Assembly (NCBI GenBank): GCA_902794155.1
Contig: CADBGN010000005.1
Location: forward strand, 1 to 64,000
Origin: an uncultured Bacteroidia bacterium
Lineage (GTDB): Bacteria > Bacteroidota > Bacteroidia > Bacteroidales > F082
DNA length: 64,000 bases
Direction of reading: 5' to 3'
This document shows positions 17,490 to 26,658 of this stretch, in pieces. Each line of letters starts with the position of its first letter. Positions within the stretch are counted from its first letter, which is position 1. The notes below the pieces were generated by a model. That model was given only the letters and a program-made list of their open reading frames with translations. It was not told where the DNA came from and ran no database searches. The position numbers and the translations under genes are program-made.

Positions 17490-18692
17490 TCATTCCATCT
17501 GGGCATAATCGCGGGCGAGACCTCCTTTGGAGGTTTCCTTATATAGTGAAGGTACGTCCTTGCCCGTTTCCTTCATGGTTTCCACCACCTTATCGAACGA
17601 CACGCGGTGGCGGCCATCGGAGAAAGTGGAGTAAATGTTGGAGTCAAGGGCACGGGCGGCAGCGTATGCATTGCGCTCGATGCAGGGAATCTGCACGAGG
17701 CCGCAAACCGGGTCGCAAGTCATACCGAGGTGATGCTCCAAAGCCATTTCAGCAGCGTATTCTATTTGTGCCGGACTGCCTCCAAACAGCTGGTTGGCGG
17801 CAGCAGCGGCCATGGCACAGGCCACTCCCACTTCGCCCTGACAGCCTACCTCGGCACCCGAAATGGAGGCATTGGTGCGCACAATGTTACCCACCAATCC
17901 CGCCGTCACCAAGGCGCGGATGATACGTTGGTCTGTGAACTCATAGTTTTTCGAAAGGTGATACAATACCGCCGGCATCACGCCGCAGGAACCACAAGTC
18001 GGCGCAGTGACGATCCGTCCACCAGAGGCGTTTTCCTCTGCAACGGCCAAGGCGTATGAATACACCAAGCCACGGTTGCGCAAGGTATGTGTATAGCCCG
18101 AAGCCTTGATATGATACATGGCGGCCTTGCGACTCAGGTTGAGCGGTCCAGGCAACACGCCTTCGGCTTGCAATCCGCGCTCGACGGCGGCTTTCATCAC
18201 TTGCCACACCTCCATCATGTAGGCCTCGATTTCTTGTTGGTTCTCATATTCGTAGACATATTCCCAATAGGTACGCCCTCGTTGTTCGCACCAGTTCAGG
18301 ATGTCAGTCATCTTGCCCAACGGATAAATGTCAGGCTGTTCGCTCTGTTTGCCTTCCTCAGCGAGGTTGCCTCCTCCGATGCTGAACACCTGCCACTCGC
18401 CGATAAGGTTCTTGCTTTCATCGAAAGCCTTGAACAACATGCCATTAGGATGGAACGGCAAAACGACATCAGGTTTCCAAATGATTTCGGTCGGGGCCTG
18501 CAAAGTGTTGAGAATGGCCCAGTCGGTCATGTGTCCTTTGCCCGTGGCGGCGAGACTGCCGTAAAGCGTCACCTCAAACGCCGAAGCATCCGGATAACGT
18601 TCGTTGAAGATGGAGGCGGCCTTTTGCGGCCCCATCGTGTGACTGCTTGAAGGGCCTATGCCGATTTTATAGATGTCTTTGATGGTTTTCAT
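17490..18692 (-). CDS. sdaA: L-serine ammonia-lyase (iron-sulfur dependent)
   Basis: This 400-residue single-chain enzyme has the beta domain at the N-terminus ([18 protein letters not shown]) and the alpha domain after it. The 4Fe-4S ligand cysteines are visible in [15 protein letters not shown] and [17 protein letters not shown]. It deaminates L-serine to pyruvate and ammonia in amino-acid catabolism. The length fits the fused form. It is transcribed from its own TACTTTTG promoter at 18710-18717. No terminator is obvious between it and the converging patatin gene. Confidence 0.96.
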   Translation of the reverse strand: MKTIKDIYKIGIGPSSSHTMGPQKAASIFNERYPDASAFEVTLYGSLAATGKGHMTDWAILNTLQAPTEIIWKPDVVLPFHPNGMLFKAFDESKNLIGEWQVFSIGGGNLAEEGKQSEQPDIYPLGKMTDILNWCEQRGRTYWEYVYEYENQQEIEAYMMEVWQVMKAAVERGLQAEGVLPGPLNLSRKAAMYHIKASGYTHTLRNRGLVYSYALAVAEENASGGRIVTAPTCGSCGVMPAVLYHLSKNYEFTDQRIIRALVTAGLVGNIVRTNASISGAEVGCQGEVGVACAMAAAAANQLFGGSPAQIEYAAEMALEHHLGMTCDPVCGLVQIPCIERNAYAAARALDSNIYSTFSDGRHRVSFDKVVETMKETGKDVPSLYKETSKGGLARDYAQME

Positions 18693-18709
18693 GGCGATGA
18701 GTTTTGATG

Positions 18710-18717
18710 CAAAAGTA
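18710..18717 (-). promoter_or_regulatory. -7 promoter box of sdaA
   Basis: On the minus strand TACTTTTG matches TAnnTTTG, 17 bases before the sdaA start. It partly overlaps the T-run of the upstream terminator. Confidence 0.6.
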
Positions 18718-18718
18718 C

Positions 18719-18747
18719 AAAAAAAAGCCGACCCATAAGGCCGGCTC
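18719..18747 (-). terminator. Terminator of the outer-membrane protein gene
   Basis: On the minus strand AGCCGGCC, a 4-base loop and GGGTCGGCT pair over 8 bp including one G-U, followed by eight T residues. It lies 22 bases after the stop of the 18770 gene. Confidence 0.8.
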
Positions 18748-18769
18748 CAAATGATTTAAGCCTAATCTA

Positions 18770-19375
18770 TTAAAGCGTAAAGCCGAGTCCGACAAACAGT
18801 CCGTTGGTCTTCAAAGAAGCGTTATCGGTTTTGTCGAGGTCAAGCAGGCCGAGACGATAGCCGCCGAACAGGTTGAAGTTGGCAAACTTCACATCGGCAC
18901 CAAACACGGCGTAAAGGTTGAAACGGCTTTGGTTGCTGTTGTCGCCGTACCAGTCGTAGCTGTTTTCGCCAAAGAGGGGGTCGGCGCCTTTTGTGACACC
19001 CGTAAGGGCAATACTCGGCATAGGGCCGACAAACGGAACGATGGCCAAGTCGCGGTTGACTGCAACCTTATAGTTGAACAAAATCGGCACATCAATGATG
19101 GTCTGGGTTTCATTTGTTTTGCCGGTGATGCCCCAAATGGTTTGGGTCGTGTTTCTCATGTTCATGCGGAATTGGGCACCGGCGGCCACTCCGATACCTT
19201 TGGCCAATTCGATGTTCTGTGAGAAACCGACTGAGAAACCTTGGTAATTCGTGCTGTTGCTGCCAGCGACAAAAGTCTCAGGAGCATAAGTTGCATAAAT
19301 GGTTGATTGTGCCTGCACGTTTCCGGCAACGAACATGGCGGCTACGAGAGCCACGATTGCTAATGCTTTTTTCAT
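18770..19375 (-). CDS. Small outer-membrane beta-barrel protein
   Basis: This 201-residue protein has a signal peptide (KKALAIVALVAAMFVAGNVQAQ) and a C-terminus ending GLFVGLGFTL, a final barrel strand ending near Leu. Alternating hydrophobic strands such as FNLFGGYRLGLLDL fit an eight-stranded barrel of the porin-family/OmpX type. It is probably a structural outer-membrane protein. It lies last in a run of minus-strand genes after a lipoprotein gene and the efflux operon, and the 50-base gap suggests it may be co-transcribed or have its own promoter. Confidence 0.85.
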   Translation of the reverse strand: MKKALAIVALVAAMFVAGNVQAQSTIYATYAPETFVAGSNSTNYQGFSVGFSQNIELAKGIGVAAGAQFRMNMRNTTQTIWGITGKTNETQTIIDVPILFNYKVAVNRDLAIVPFVGPMPSIALTGVTKGADPLFGENSYDWYGDNSNQSRFNLYAVFGADVKFANFNLFGGYRLGLLDLDKTDNASLKTNGLFVGLGFTL

Positions 19376-19425
19376 TGTTGATTGTTTTGATTAAATGAGT
19401 TTTATTTTCTGGTTTTGTCTTGCTT

Positions 19426-20400
19426 TTAAAGGCTTAGTTCATACATGTAACCGTGATATTGCAGCGAGCCGTCAATGACTGGGAAGAAGAACTCGTTGTC
19501 GTGTTCCACGTTTTTCAGTTTGAGGTTTTCCATGATAACGGTCTTGGTGCCGTCGTCGTTGGTGACCACTTTCATGGTGCCGCTTTGGGCAATATAGCCC
19601 GTTTGGGGCTGGAAAGTCAAGAAATCGCTGTCGAGAGCGACATGCACGCATGGGAATTGGGGCAGATATTGTGTGCCGATATATCCAAGCTGGTATTCGC
19701 CGTCCACGACTTGACCACCCAAATAGCTGACGATGAAAAAACGCTTGCGGTCGGCCGACATGAAGAGCATTGACTTGACATCGAGCCCCAAAGAGCTTAG
19801 ATTGTTGAGTGTGGTGATGCCTGCCAGTCCTATGGGGCTTTCGATATCCTTGATTTGGAACTTGTTGCTCGTGTCGAAGACGTATGGGGGCAAAGTGCCA
19901 TTGAAGTTCAGAGCCATATTGACATCATGTCCGTTGGCATTGGTGCCTACGCATTGTGACAAAACGACAGTGTAAGTGCCGTTGTCTTCAGTGATGGAGA
20001 GTTGCCCATTGACCCAAAAGTAAGTGTCGCCAAAATACAGCGTGTCGGCACCCATAAGGAAAGGCAATTCACCCATGTTGAACTCATGCAGGCCGACCAC
20101 TTGAGGAACCGTACTCTTGGTATCTTCGCCAATCGTGTAGGTGCCAGGGACAATGTCACCGTTGAAAATAATGGCAATGCCTTCGTTGTCAGCGGCAGTC
20201 ATTTCCTTGGAAGTGAGGACAATGGCATTTTGTTGGCCATAATTGACTGCATTGGAGGCGACGATGTCCATAGTTTTGCTACCGACAGTCACAGCTCCTT
20301 CTTCCACTTCGGGGGTTACTGTGTTGTTGTCTTTGTTGCAACTGGTGCTGATGAGGGCCAAGCCACAGAAAAGCACCAAACTTAAAAATACTTTTTTCAT
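19426..20400 (-). CDS. Lipoprotein of unknown function
   Basis: This 324-residue protein has a lipoprotein signal with lipobox LISTSC, so Cys21 should be lipidated and the protein attached to a membrane facing the periplasm or surface. The mature part is rich in beta strands with repeated DGxYxL turns (VDGEYQLGYIG, GDIVPGTYTIGED). No enzyme motif was seen. It lies between the efflux operon and an outer-membrane protein gene on the same strand, 33 bases from the ABC permease. A link to the efflux system is possible but not shown. Confidence 0.85.
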   Translation of the reverse strand: MKKVFLSLVLFCGLALISTSCNKDNNTVTPEVEEGAVTVGSKTMDIVASNAVNYGQQNAIVLTSKEMTAADNEGIAIIFNGDIVPGTYTIGEDTKSTVPQVVGLHEFNMGELPFLMGADTLYFGDTYFWVNGQLSITEDNGTYTVVLSQCVGTNANGHDVNMALNFNGTLPPYVFDTSNKFQIKDIESPIGLAGITTLNNLSSLGLDVKSMLFMSADRKRFFIVSYLGGQVVDGEYQLGYIGTQYLPQFPCVHVALDSDFLTFQPQTGYIAQSGTMKVVTNDDGTKTVIMENLKLKNVEHDNEFFFPVIDGSLQYHGYMYELSL

Positions 20401-20433
20401 GATGATAAGTTTTATTTTGTCGAATTTTTGTCT

Positions 20434-21651
20434 TTATAGATAATCTGCCCAGCGGGCCTGCAAGCGTTCTTCAGCCACCTCGATGATGTCTTTCAGGTGT
20501 TTGCCATAGGAACGATAGTACAACAACCATGCCGTGATGCCGTAGACAAAGGTTTGTACCCATAGGCCAATCAACTCGGGCTTCACATCGCGGAGCACAG
20601 CACCCATACTATTAATCTTCACGTAGCCATTGATGCCAAAGGTCGATGGGAATAGCCATGAAACCACTTTCCAGAACTCCGGTACAGAGCATGTAGGCCA
20701 CGAAATGCCCGAGATGAACAGCAACGGCACCGAGACGAATACGAACATGATGATGAAGACCTCACGGTTGTACGCAATGCTCGAAAGCGTCATGCTGAAG
20801 AAGAGGCATGCCAACAGATAGGGGAACAGGAACGCCACCAAATCGGTCCACTTGCCAATTTGGATGAGGTGGAACCAATGCGGCACAAGGCAAAAGACGT
20901 AGGCCGAAATCACCGAATAGATGGCGAGATAGGCCGCACTCTTGCCGAAAAGCATCTCGATAGGTTTTTTCCCGATGACATGTGGATCAAGGATGCCGCG
21001 ACGTTTTTTCTCGGTTTCCTCGCCAGCCATCATGCCGATGCCCAAAACCATCGTCTGCTGGATGACCATCACCAAGACCGCCGGAATCAGGAAGGTGGCG
21101 AAACCGCTCTGCGTGTTGAACATCGGGACATATTCGTACTTGATGGGATAGGCAAAGGTGGAGGCTTGTTTTTCGGTGGCTCCCACTAAGCGCTGTGTCT
21201 TGATGTCCTGGTTCATCGCCAAGGAGACCTCGGTACACGAAGCCAGCACCGCCTTGTAATACAGCATACTGCCCATGTCGGAATACAGTTCCACAACGGC
21301 CTGCCGACCTTCCATCAAGGCGTAGTCGAACTCGACGGGGATGTAGATGAGACAATGTGCCTTGCGACGGTGGATCAAATCCTTCGCCTCTTGCATGTCG
21401 GCGCAATGTCCCACGATTTCAACATCGGCTGTGGCATCCACCTTGCGCAGAAACTCACGGCTAGTGGTGGAGTTGGCCAAATCGACCACAACGGTTGGCA
21501 CTTCGCGCACGGTCTCATTGCCATAAAGATAGGCGTAAAGCAACGGATATAGCAACGGCACGACGAAGAAAAACACGATGACACCCTCGTCGAATATCGA
21601 GTTGTGGAGTTCCTCGCGGAAAACTTCCAATATGTTATGCAACCATTTCAT
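20434..21651 (-). CDS. ABC-2 type transporter permease (second of pair)
   Basis: From the ATG at 21651 this is a 405-residue ABC-2 permease: one TM helix near residue 28 (VIVFFFVVPLLYPLLYAYLYG), a large periplasmic domain, then five TM helices with the FISGISWPTCSVPEFWK re-entrant segment. The earlier in-frame codons (to 21900) lie inside the upstream permease gene and are rejected; the ATG overlaps that gene's TGA as ATGA. It resembles YhhJ/YbhR exporters. With the adjacent permease, HlyD and TolC genes it would form a drug or lipid efflux system spanning the envelope. No ATPase gene is adjacent. Confidence 0.92.
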   Translation of the reverse strand: MKWLHNILEVFREELHNSIFDEGVIVFFFVVPLLYPLLYAYLYGNETVREVPTVVVDLANSTTSREFLRKVDATADVEIVGHCADMQEAKDLIHRRKAHCLIYIPVEFDYALMEGRQAVVELYSDMGSMLYYKAVLASCTEVSLAMNQDIKTQRLVGATEKQASTFAYPIKYEYVPMFNTQSGFATFLIPAVLVMVIQQTMVLGIGMMAGEETEKKRRGILDPHVIGKKPIEMLFGKSAAYLAIYSVISAYVFCLVPHWFHLIQIGKWTDLVAFLFPYLLACLFFSMTLSSIAYNREVFIIMFVFVSVPLLFISGISWPTCSVPEFWKVVSWLFPSTFGINGYVKINSMGAVLRDVKPELIGLWVQTFVYGITAWLLYYRSYGKHLKDIIEVAEERLQARWADYL

Positions 21652-22829
21652 CTTGTATATTGATATTCTAACAAACACTTTTTCAATCGGTTGGGGAACA
21701 ACAAGGGCAATGCCAGAAACACTAACAAAGCCGCATAGTTGACCCATGAATAATGCAGCGGCAAGCCGTTCAACGCTTGGTCGACATAGATGAGGTAATA
21801 ATGCCTCAGCGGGAAGAGATACGACAGGGCTTTCAACGGTGCTGGAAATGCAATTTGTGGAAACGAAAACCCTGAAATCGGGAAGGAAAGCACGCCCCAC
21901 AAGGTAGCAATACTCAAGGCCCAGCGCAAGGAAGGCAAGGCTTCACAAAGGAACACGCCAAAGGCCTGCGAGACCACAATCAGTAGCAACGATGCCAATG
22001 CCATCGGCCATAATCCGCTTTTTAGCGGGAAATCCCAATAGGCGTAAAGCAACACTAAATAAGTGGCGCCCATCACCATCCAAACCAGCAATTGAGGTAA
22101 TAGTTTGCCGGCCAATGCTTTGTAGATGTTGTTGTCGGCCAGCTCGAGCCAATGCTTGGAAGTACCCTCTTTGACCTCGCTATGGATGGAATAGATGGTC
22201 ACTTGGAAGATAAGCAGCATCAGCATGGCGGGTAGCAGGATGTTGGAAAGGTATTGGGAATAATTCAATCCCGGGTTGCTGATGGCGTGCATCTCCATCT
22301 TGATGGGTTGCAGGATGCCCATCACTTGGCTGTCGGCATAGCCCTTGGCATACAAGGTCTCGCGTGCGATGGCACCCGAGGCTAATTCCGCCATCGTCTT
22401 CATGTCGCGGTATTCCAATGAAGCAGGAATCAGGTAGGCTGCATTCGTATAGAACGACACGGTGGGCTGTTTGCTCGAGAGTGCCAGCTCCGTCGTGCCT
22501 TCTGGGATGTAATAGAAGGCGTAGATCTTGCCCTGTTGCATCGCCTCGCGTGCCTCGCCGAAGTTGGCGTATTGCTTGACGATGGCGGTCTGCTGGAAGG
22601 CGTCGAGGTTGCGCAGCACCTGTCGGGTAATGGAGGTGTTGTCCTCATCGACCACACCAACAGGGATGTCCATCGGCAGACCTTTTCCCATCAAGGTGGT
22701 GAAGAAGAGGAAGCCGATCAGCGGGGCAACCACCATGCAGAAGACATAGACCGGCTGCGACAGCATTCGAGCCACCTCGCGCTGCACCACGCGCCACACG
22801 CCTTTCTTCTCTGTCGTTTCAGAATTCAT
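21648..22829 (-). CDS. ABC-2 type transporter permease (first of pair)
   Basis: This 393-residue membrane protein has a TM helix near residue 28 (VYVFCMVVAPLIGFLFF), a periplasmic domain of about 150 residues and five C-terminal TM helices ending with FLALPLLFPNRLKKCLL. The pattern matches YhhJ/YbhS-type ABC-2 permeases and resembles its neighbour, so the two probably form a heterodimer. It overlaps the HlyD gene by 4 bases upstream and the second permease by 4 bases downstream, showing tight translational coupling. Confidence 0.92.
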   Translation of the reverse strand: MNSETTEKKGVWRVVQREVARMLSQPVYVFCMVVAPLIGFLFFTTLMGKGLPMDIPVGVVDEDNTSITRQVLRNLDAFQQTAIVKQYANFGEAREAMQQGKIYAFYYIPEGTTELALSSKQPTVSFYTNAAYLIPASLEYRDMKTMAELASGAIARETLYAKGYADSQVMGILQPIKMEMHAISNPGLNYSQYLSNILLPAMLMLLIFQVTIYSIHSEVKEGTSKHWLELADNNIYKALAGKLLPQLLVWMVMGATYLVLLYAYWDFPLKSGLWPMALASLLLIVVSQAFGVFLCEALPSLRWALSIATLWGVLSFPISGFSFPQIAFPAPLKALSYLFPLRHYYLIYVDQALNGLPLHYSWVNYAALLVFLALPLLFPNRLKKCLLEYQYTR

Positions 22830-23827
22830 TTTTTATGCTCCTTTTCCACAATCACGCTCATGCCCGGGCGCAGGTCTTCACTTGTCGAAAGCGGTGTGGC
22901 ACGCACCTCGAAGGTCTTCAGGTCGTATTGTCCTGTCTCCTTGGTGGCCTTCCATGCGGCGAAGTCGCCGATTTCCTTCATGTAACTGACTTTCATGCGG
23001 ATGCTACGGTCCAAGGCGGGCACGTAGGCATCAAACTCACTGCCGATGGGGAACTGCTTCAGGTCATCCTCACGCACATTGAAGGAGGCCCATTGGTCGT
23101 CCATCATCGCCACGTTCATGATGGGAGCGCCTGTGCCGACCAACTCGCCCACATGGGGGAAGATTTCAGTAACCTCGCCGTCGGAGTATGCCGTCAGCAC
23201 CGTCTCGTGGATGTAGGAATTGACTTCGGCCACAGCGCCTTGTGCCTGCAATACCTGAGCGGCAGCCATCTGTTTGTCCTCCGAACGGGCGCCTTCAAGG
23301 GCAAGGTCGTATTGCGACTTGGCTGCTTTCTCCGTTGCGATAGCGGCATCATACTGTGCCTTGGTCTCATCATATTTCTGTGCACTCACCACGCCGTCCT
23401 TGTAAAGGTTGCTGACGCGGTTGAATGATTTCTCCATGACATCCACACCCACTTTCGCCTTTTGCCACATCTCGTAGGCGCCCTCGATTTGCCCTTTCTG
23501 TGCACCATGCTGTGCCTTGGCGCTTTGGGCTCTCGCCGCTTTTGCCACGGCTTCGGCTTGGGCTTTCTTGGCCTCCACTTCAGGGGCTTCAAGGATGGCC
23601 AAGGTGTCGCCCTTGCGCACCTTCTGGCCTTCCTGCACCTTGTACTCAAGGATACGGCCAGGCACCTTGCTCGAGACTCGGTATTCGGTCACTTCGGCCT
23701 GACCTTGCAGATACTCAGTTTCCTTGTGGAAGGTGATGATACCGATCACGCAAACCACGATAATCACACACGCCAGCACACCTAATGCAAGATACGTGTT
23801 CACTCTTTGTTCTTTTAATGTGCTCAT
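22826..23827 (-). CDS. HlyD-family periplasmic adaptor (membrane fusion protein)
   Basis: This 333-residue protein has an N-terminal TM anchor (LGVLACVIIVVCVIGIITF). A biotinyl-lipoyl-like half (EYRVSSKVPGRILEYKVQEG) is next, then a long Ala/Lys/Gln-rich coiled-coil hairpin (residues about 80-200) and the second lipoyl half (YSDGEVTEIFPHVGELVG). It links the inner-membrane permeases to the TolC-like outer-membrane channel encoded just upstream. Gene order TolC, HlyD, permease, permease on one strand fits one export machine. Confidence 0.95.
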   Translation of the reverse strand: MSTLKEQRVNTYLALGVLACVIIVVCVIGIITFHKETEYLQGQAEVTEYRVSSKVPGRILEYKVQEGQKVRKGDTLAILEAPEVEAKKAQAEAVAKAARAQSAKAQHGAQKGQIEGAYEMWQKAKVGVDVMEKSFNRVSNLYKDGVVSAQKYDETKAQYDAAIATEKAAKSQYDLALEGARSEDKQMAAAQVLQAQGAVAEVNSYIHETVLTAYSDGEVTEIFPHVGELVGTGAPIMNVAMMDDQWASFNVREDDLKQFPIGSEFDAYVPALDRSIRMKVSYMKEIGDFAAWKATKETGQYDLKTFEVRATPLSTSEDLRPGMSVIVEKEHKK

Positions 23828-23843
23828 AGTATTTCTTTTTTTG

Positions 23844-25361
23844 TTATTTCAAACTCACTCCTGCGGCTTTGCGAAGGTTCACTCCCGCCATGATGCAGTC
23901 GATTTTGGCGTCGATATAGTCCGAATGGGCTTGCAGCCAAGCCGTTTGTGCCAGGTCGATGACCGACGACTCCACCACGCCTTCACGGAAACCTGCCGTC
24001 GCCATACGGAGGTTCTCGTCAGCGTCGTTCAGTTTCTCTTGTGTCAACTTCAGACGGGCATTGGCCTCGCCAAGTTGTTTTTCGCATTGGCGTACCTGAA
24101 GCATAATCATCTCCTTCGAGTCCTCATAGTTATATTGCTGGATCTTGGCTTCAGCCTTGGCCATGCGCGTCTTGTTGTAGCCCTCGCCCCAATGGAAGAT
24201 AGGGATTTTGGCCATCACGCCGAAGTTCCACATGCCGCCGAACTCGTTCTGGAAGCCGTTGAAACACGAGGGGTTGCTCACTGTATAGTTGCCGAAAGCC
24301 CCAATTGTGGGCAGGTAGTCGGCGCGGGTGACCCACACCTTCTTGGCATAGATGTCGTTGGCGATGCTGAGGCATTTCAGTTCGGGACGATGGGCTTCGA
24401 CATCGCTTTCGGAATAGAAAGGATGAGTGTTCGTCACCAACACATCATCAAGGTTCTCGTCCGCCAGCATGATGTTGGAATCCAAAGGCAGACCACAGAT
24501 TTGGCAAAGCAGCATCTTCGACAGCGCCAAGCCGTTTTGCGCCTTCAACAAGGATGTTTCGGCTTCATTCAACTTCACTTTCACCGAAAGTTGGTCGGAA
24601 GTGGTCGCCACGCCTTCGGCCACCAACTTATCCATATCGTTGGACAGCGAGCGGAGCGTCTCGGTATAGTTCTCGGCCAATTTCAACTTGTTGGCGATGG
24701 AAACGATTTGCCAATAGGCCTTGTCCGTCGTGACCACCGTTTCCTGCTCTTGCATCTCCAACTTCGACTCGGCCAGTTCCTTCAAATCCTTGGTAATCTG
24801 GTTGTAAGCATATATCTTGCCGCCAGCGAAAATCGGTTGCTGAATGGAAACTATGCCTGCATAAACGTTTTTGGTGTCGATTTTGAACGCATCGCCCACT
24901 TGCTCGCCGATTTGGTTCAAGGCATCCTCAACATTAAGGCTCATCAGGTCGGTGACAAGTTTGTTGACGGTTGGGTCGTTTTGCAACAAAGTCCAAGCGA
25001 TGACCGCTGCCGGGTCGCTTTGGTAGACCTGCAGCAGTTCCTCGCGGTAGGCATCGATTTGGGCTTGCGTCATCGTGCCGATGCTGCCGAGCGTCGCCAG
25101 ATTCTCATCGCTCAAGAGTTGGAGGCTCTTGTTGTTGTGCATGTAAGTTCCCGTTGCCTCCACTTTGGGAAGGTAGTTGGCATACGAGGAATACATCTCG
25201 TACCTTGCCTTGTCGACTTCCGTTTCGGCCACTTTCAGTTTCTTGTTGTTCTCCAACGCGAGGCGGTGACATTCGTCCAAAGTCAGCACCCTTTGTGCAT
25301 TCGCTGTGACAGCCATTAAGCAAATCATCAGCACCATCTTGATTTTCAGTCTTTTGTTCAT
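23844..25361 (-). CDS. TolC-family outer-membrane efflux channel
   Basis: From the ATG at 25361 this is a 505-residue protein with signal peptide (MVLMICLMAVTANAQ) and the family start RVLTLDECHRLALENNKKLKV. Two repeats of long amphipathic helices follow (RYEMYSSYANYLPKVEATGTY; KVWVTRADYLPTIGAFGNY), ending with DYIDAKIDCIMAGVNLRKAAG. It forms the outer-membrane exit duct for the HlyD/ABC-2 system. The 20 codons upstream of the ATG are not a signal peptide and are rejected. Transcription diverges from the AraC regulator gene. Confidence 0.94.
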   Translation of the reverse strand: MNKRLKIKMVLMICLMAVTANAQRVLTLDECHRLALENNKKLKVAETEVDKARYEMYSSYANYLPKVEATGTYMHNNKSLQLLSDENLATLGSIGTMTQAQIDAYREELLQVYQSDPAAVIAWTLLQNDPTVNKLVTDLMSLNVEDALNQIGEQVGDAFKIDTKNVYAGIVSIQQPIFAGGKIYAYNQITKDLKELAESKLEMQEQETVVTTDKAYWQIVSIANKLKLAENYTETLRSLSNDMDKLVAEGVATTSDQLSVKVKLNEAETSLLKAQNGLALSKMLLCQICGLPLDSNIMLADENLDDVLVTNTHPFYSESDVEAHRPELKCLSIANDIYAKKVWVTRADYLPTIGAFGNYTVSNPSCFNGFQNEFGGMWNFGVMAKIPIFHWGEGYNKTRMAKAEAKIQQYNYEDSKEMIMLQVRQCEKQLGEANARLKLTQEKLNDADENLRMATAGFREGVVESSVIDLAQTAWLQAHSDYIDAKIDCIMAGVNLRKAAGVSLK

Positions 25362-25494
25362 ATTGCTCTTTCCATTTGTTTGATGGCGCAAAGTAACGGC
25401 AACTTTTTCGACCAAAAGCAATCTTTTTGGAACTGAAAACTATCTAAAAGTCGAAATAATCATATTTTTTAATCAAATATCAATTAAAAATATC

Positions 25495-25502
25495 TACTTT
25501 TG
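25495..25502 (+). promoter_or_regulatory. -7 promoter box of the AraC-family gene
   Basis: TACTTTTG matches TAnnTTTG, 16 bases before the ATG at 25519. It lies in the intergenic region shared with the divergent efflux operon. Confidence 0.65.
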
Positions 25503-25518
25503 CCGAAAATTTCAACAA

Positions 25519-26427
25519 ATGGAAACACAAAAGCTAACAAGTATCAGCCTGTTGAGGGCAAAAGACTTCATCCCATCGGGTGACATCATTAATATAGGTG
25601 ACGATTTCTTTATGGCGGAGCGCACCAACGAGGCCAACTACGACCTGTTGCGCCATCCATGCCGCATTGATGCCTACGTGGTGGCCTTTTGCAAAAGCGG
25701 CAGTTTCAAATGCCACATCAACCTGAAGGAATACGAAATAGGGGAGGGGATGATTATGGTGAACCTGCCGCAAAACATCATCAGCGTGGAGCCTAAGGAA
25801 TCTGCCGACAAACCCACGCTGACGGTCATTGGCGTTTCACCCAAGTTTTTGTCCAACTTCAGCTCCGACATCAGCAAGATGCTCAACGAGGCCATGACCC
25901 TTTTAGACAATCCCTGCATACGTCTTGAAGAAGAAGAACTCTACATTGTAAAAGAATACATTCAACTGATTGACAAGTATATACACTCGGACTATGTCTA
26001 TGCTTGCGAAAGCGTCAGTCACCTGATTTCGTCGGTGTTCTACCTCTTCGGTAGTTTCATCAACAAACGGATTATGAGCCAAAACGACGAGGAGAAGTCC
26101 GCTTCGACGCGACACAAGATTGTCTTTGAGCGGTTTATCGAATTGGTCACCCGGCACCACAGCAAAGAACGCGGCGTAGGGTTCTATGCCGACAAGCTGT
26201 GCATCACTCCCAAATATCTCTCCAAAATCGTGAAAGATACCAGCGGCCTCTCCGCCCCGCAATGGATTGACCAATACGTCATCCTTGAAGCCAAGCAAAT
26301 GCTGAAACATAGCAACCTATGCATCAAGGAAATCTCTGACGAGTTGAACTTCCCCAATCCGTCGTTTTTCTTCAAGTACTTCAAGAAACACACGGGAATG
26401 ACGCCGAACCAGTATCGGAACAGTTGA
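25519..26427 (+). CDS. AraC-family transcriptional regulator
   Basis: This 302-residue regulator has an N-terminal cupin-like sensing domain (about 1-165) and a C-terminal AraC double HTH: YADKLCITPKYLSKIVKDTSG for the first helix pair and IKEISDELNFPNPSFFFKYFKKHTGMTPNQYR for the second. It lies back-to-back with the TolC/HlyD/ABC-2 operon, a standard arrangement for local control. It probably senses a small molecule exported by the system. The effector is unknown. Confidence 0.94.
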   Translation: METQKLTSISLLRAKDFIPSGDIINIGDDFFMAERTNEANYDLLRHPCRIDAYVVAFCKSGSFKCHINLKEYEIGEGMIMVNLPQNIISVEPKESADKPTLTVIGVSPKFLSNFSSDISKMLNEAMTLLDNPCIRLEEEELYIVKEYIQLIDKYIHSDYVYACESVSHLISSVFYLFGSFINKRIMSQNDEEKSASTRHKIVFERFIELVTRHHSKERGVGFYADKLCITPKYLSKIVKDTSGLSAPQWIDQYVILEAKQMLKHSNLCIKEISDELNFPNPSFFFKYFKKHTGMTPNQYRNS

Positions 26428-26435
26428 TCGGGAAT

Positions 26436-26465
26436 CCGCAATTCGGGCGCAGGCTTGGGTTGCGG
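26436..26465. repeat. REP-like dispersed repeat, copy 2
   Basis: A 30-base unit starts CCGCAA and ends TTGCGG, so its ends are inverted repeats. It is 3' of the AraC gene and matches the copy at 14021-14050. Confidence 0.6.
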
Positions 26466-26467
26466 AA

Positions 26468-26515
26468 TGCGTAGAAGGACTTCAAATCTATGGCTATGTA
26501 GGTGCGCTGCTTCAT
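26468..26515 (-). pseudogene. 5' fragment of a Y-family DNA polymerase gene
   Basis: From the ATG at 26515 the minus strand encodes MKQRTYIAIDLKSFYA, which is the conserved first strand and catalytic Asp region of Y-family translesion polymerases (usual form: a start, then YxxIDLKSFYASVE). The similarity stops abruptly after Ala16 at about 26468, where the REP-like repeat begins. The remaining 400 or so residues are absent from the window. The YolD-like fragment at 13195-13461, on the same strand, may be the other end of the same locus. Confidence 0.6.
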
Positions 26516-26658
26516 GGTGTGCAAAGATAGGCATATTTTACGACAGAGAGCTTCATTATTGTGGCTGCATGAATGTATGGTTGAAGGGAAAATCACATTT
26601 TGCGTACCATCCGCCGTTACTTCGTTATATATGAATATAAATCAATAAATTATAGCAA

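Noticed and set aside
21652..21900. N-terminal extension of the second ABC permease to 21900
   Set aside because: The extra codons lie within the upstream permease gene; the ATG at 21651 overlaps its stop and is followed by a normal permease start.
23724..25319. 531-codon open frame opposite the HlyD and TolC genes
   Set aside because: It is antisense to two well-defined genes, has a His/Leu/Val-rich composition typical of shadow frames, and shows no domain.
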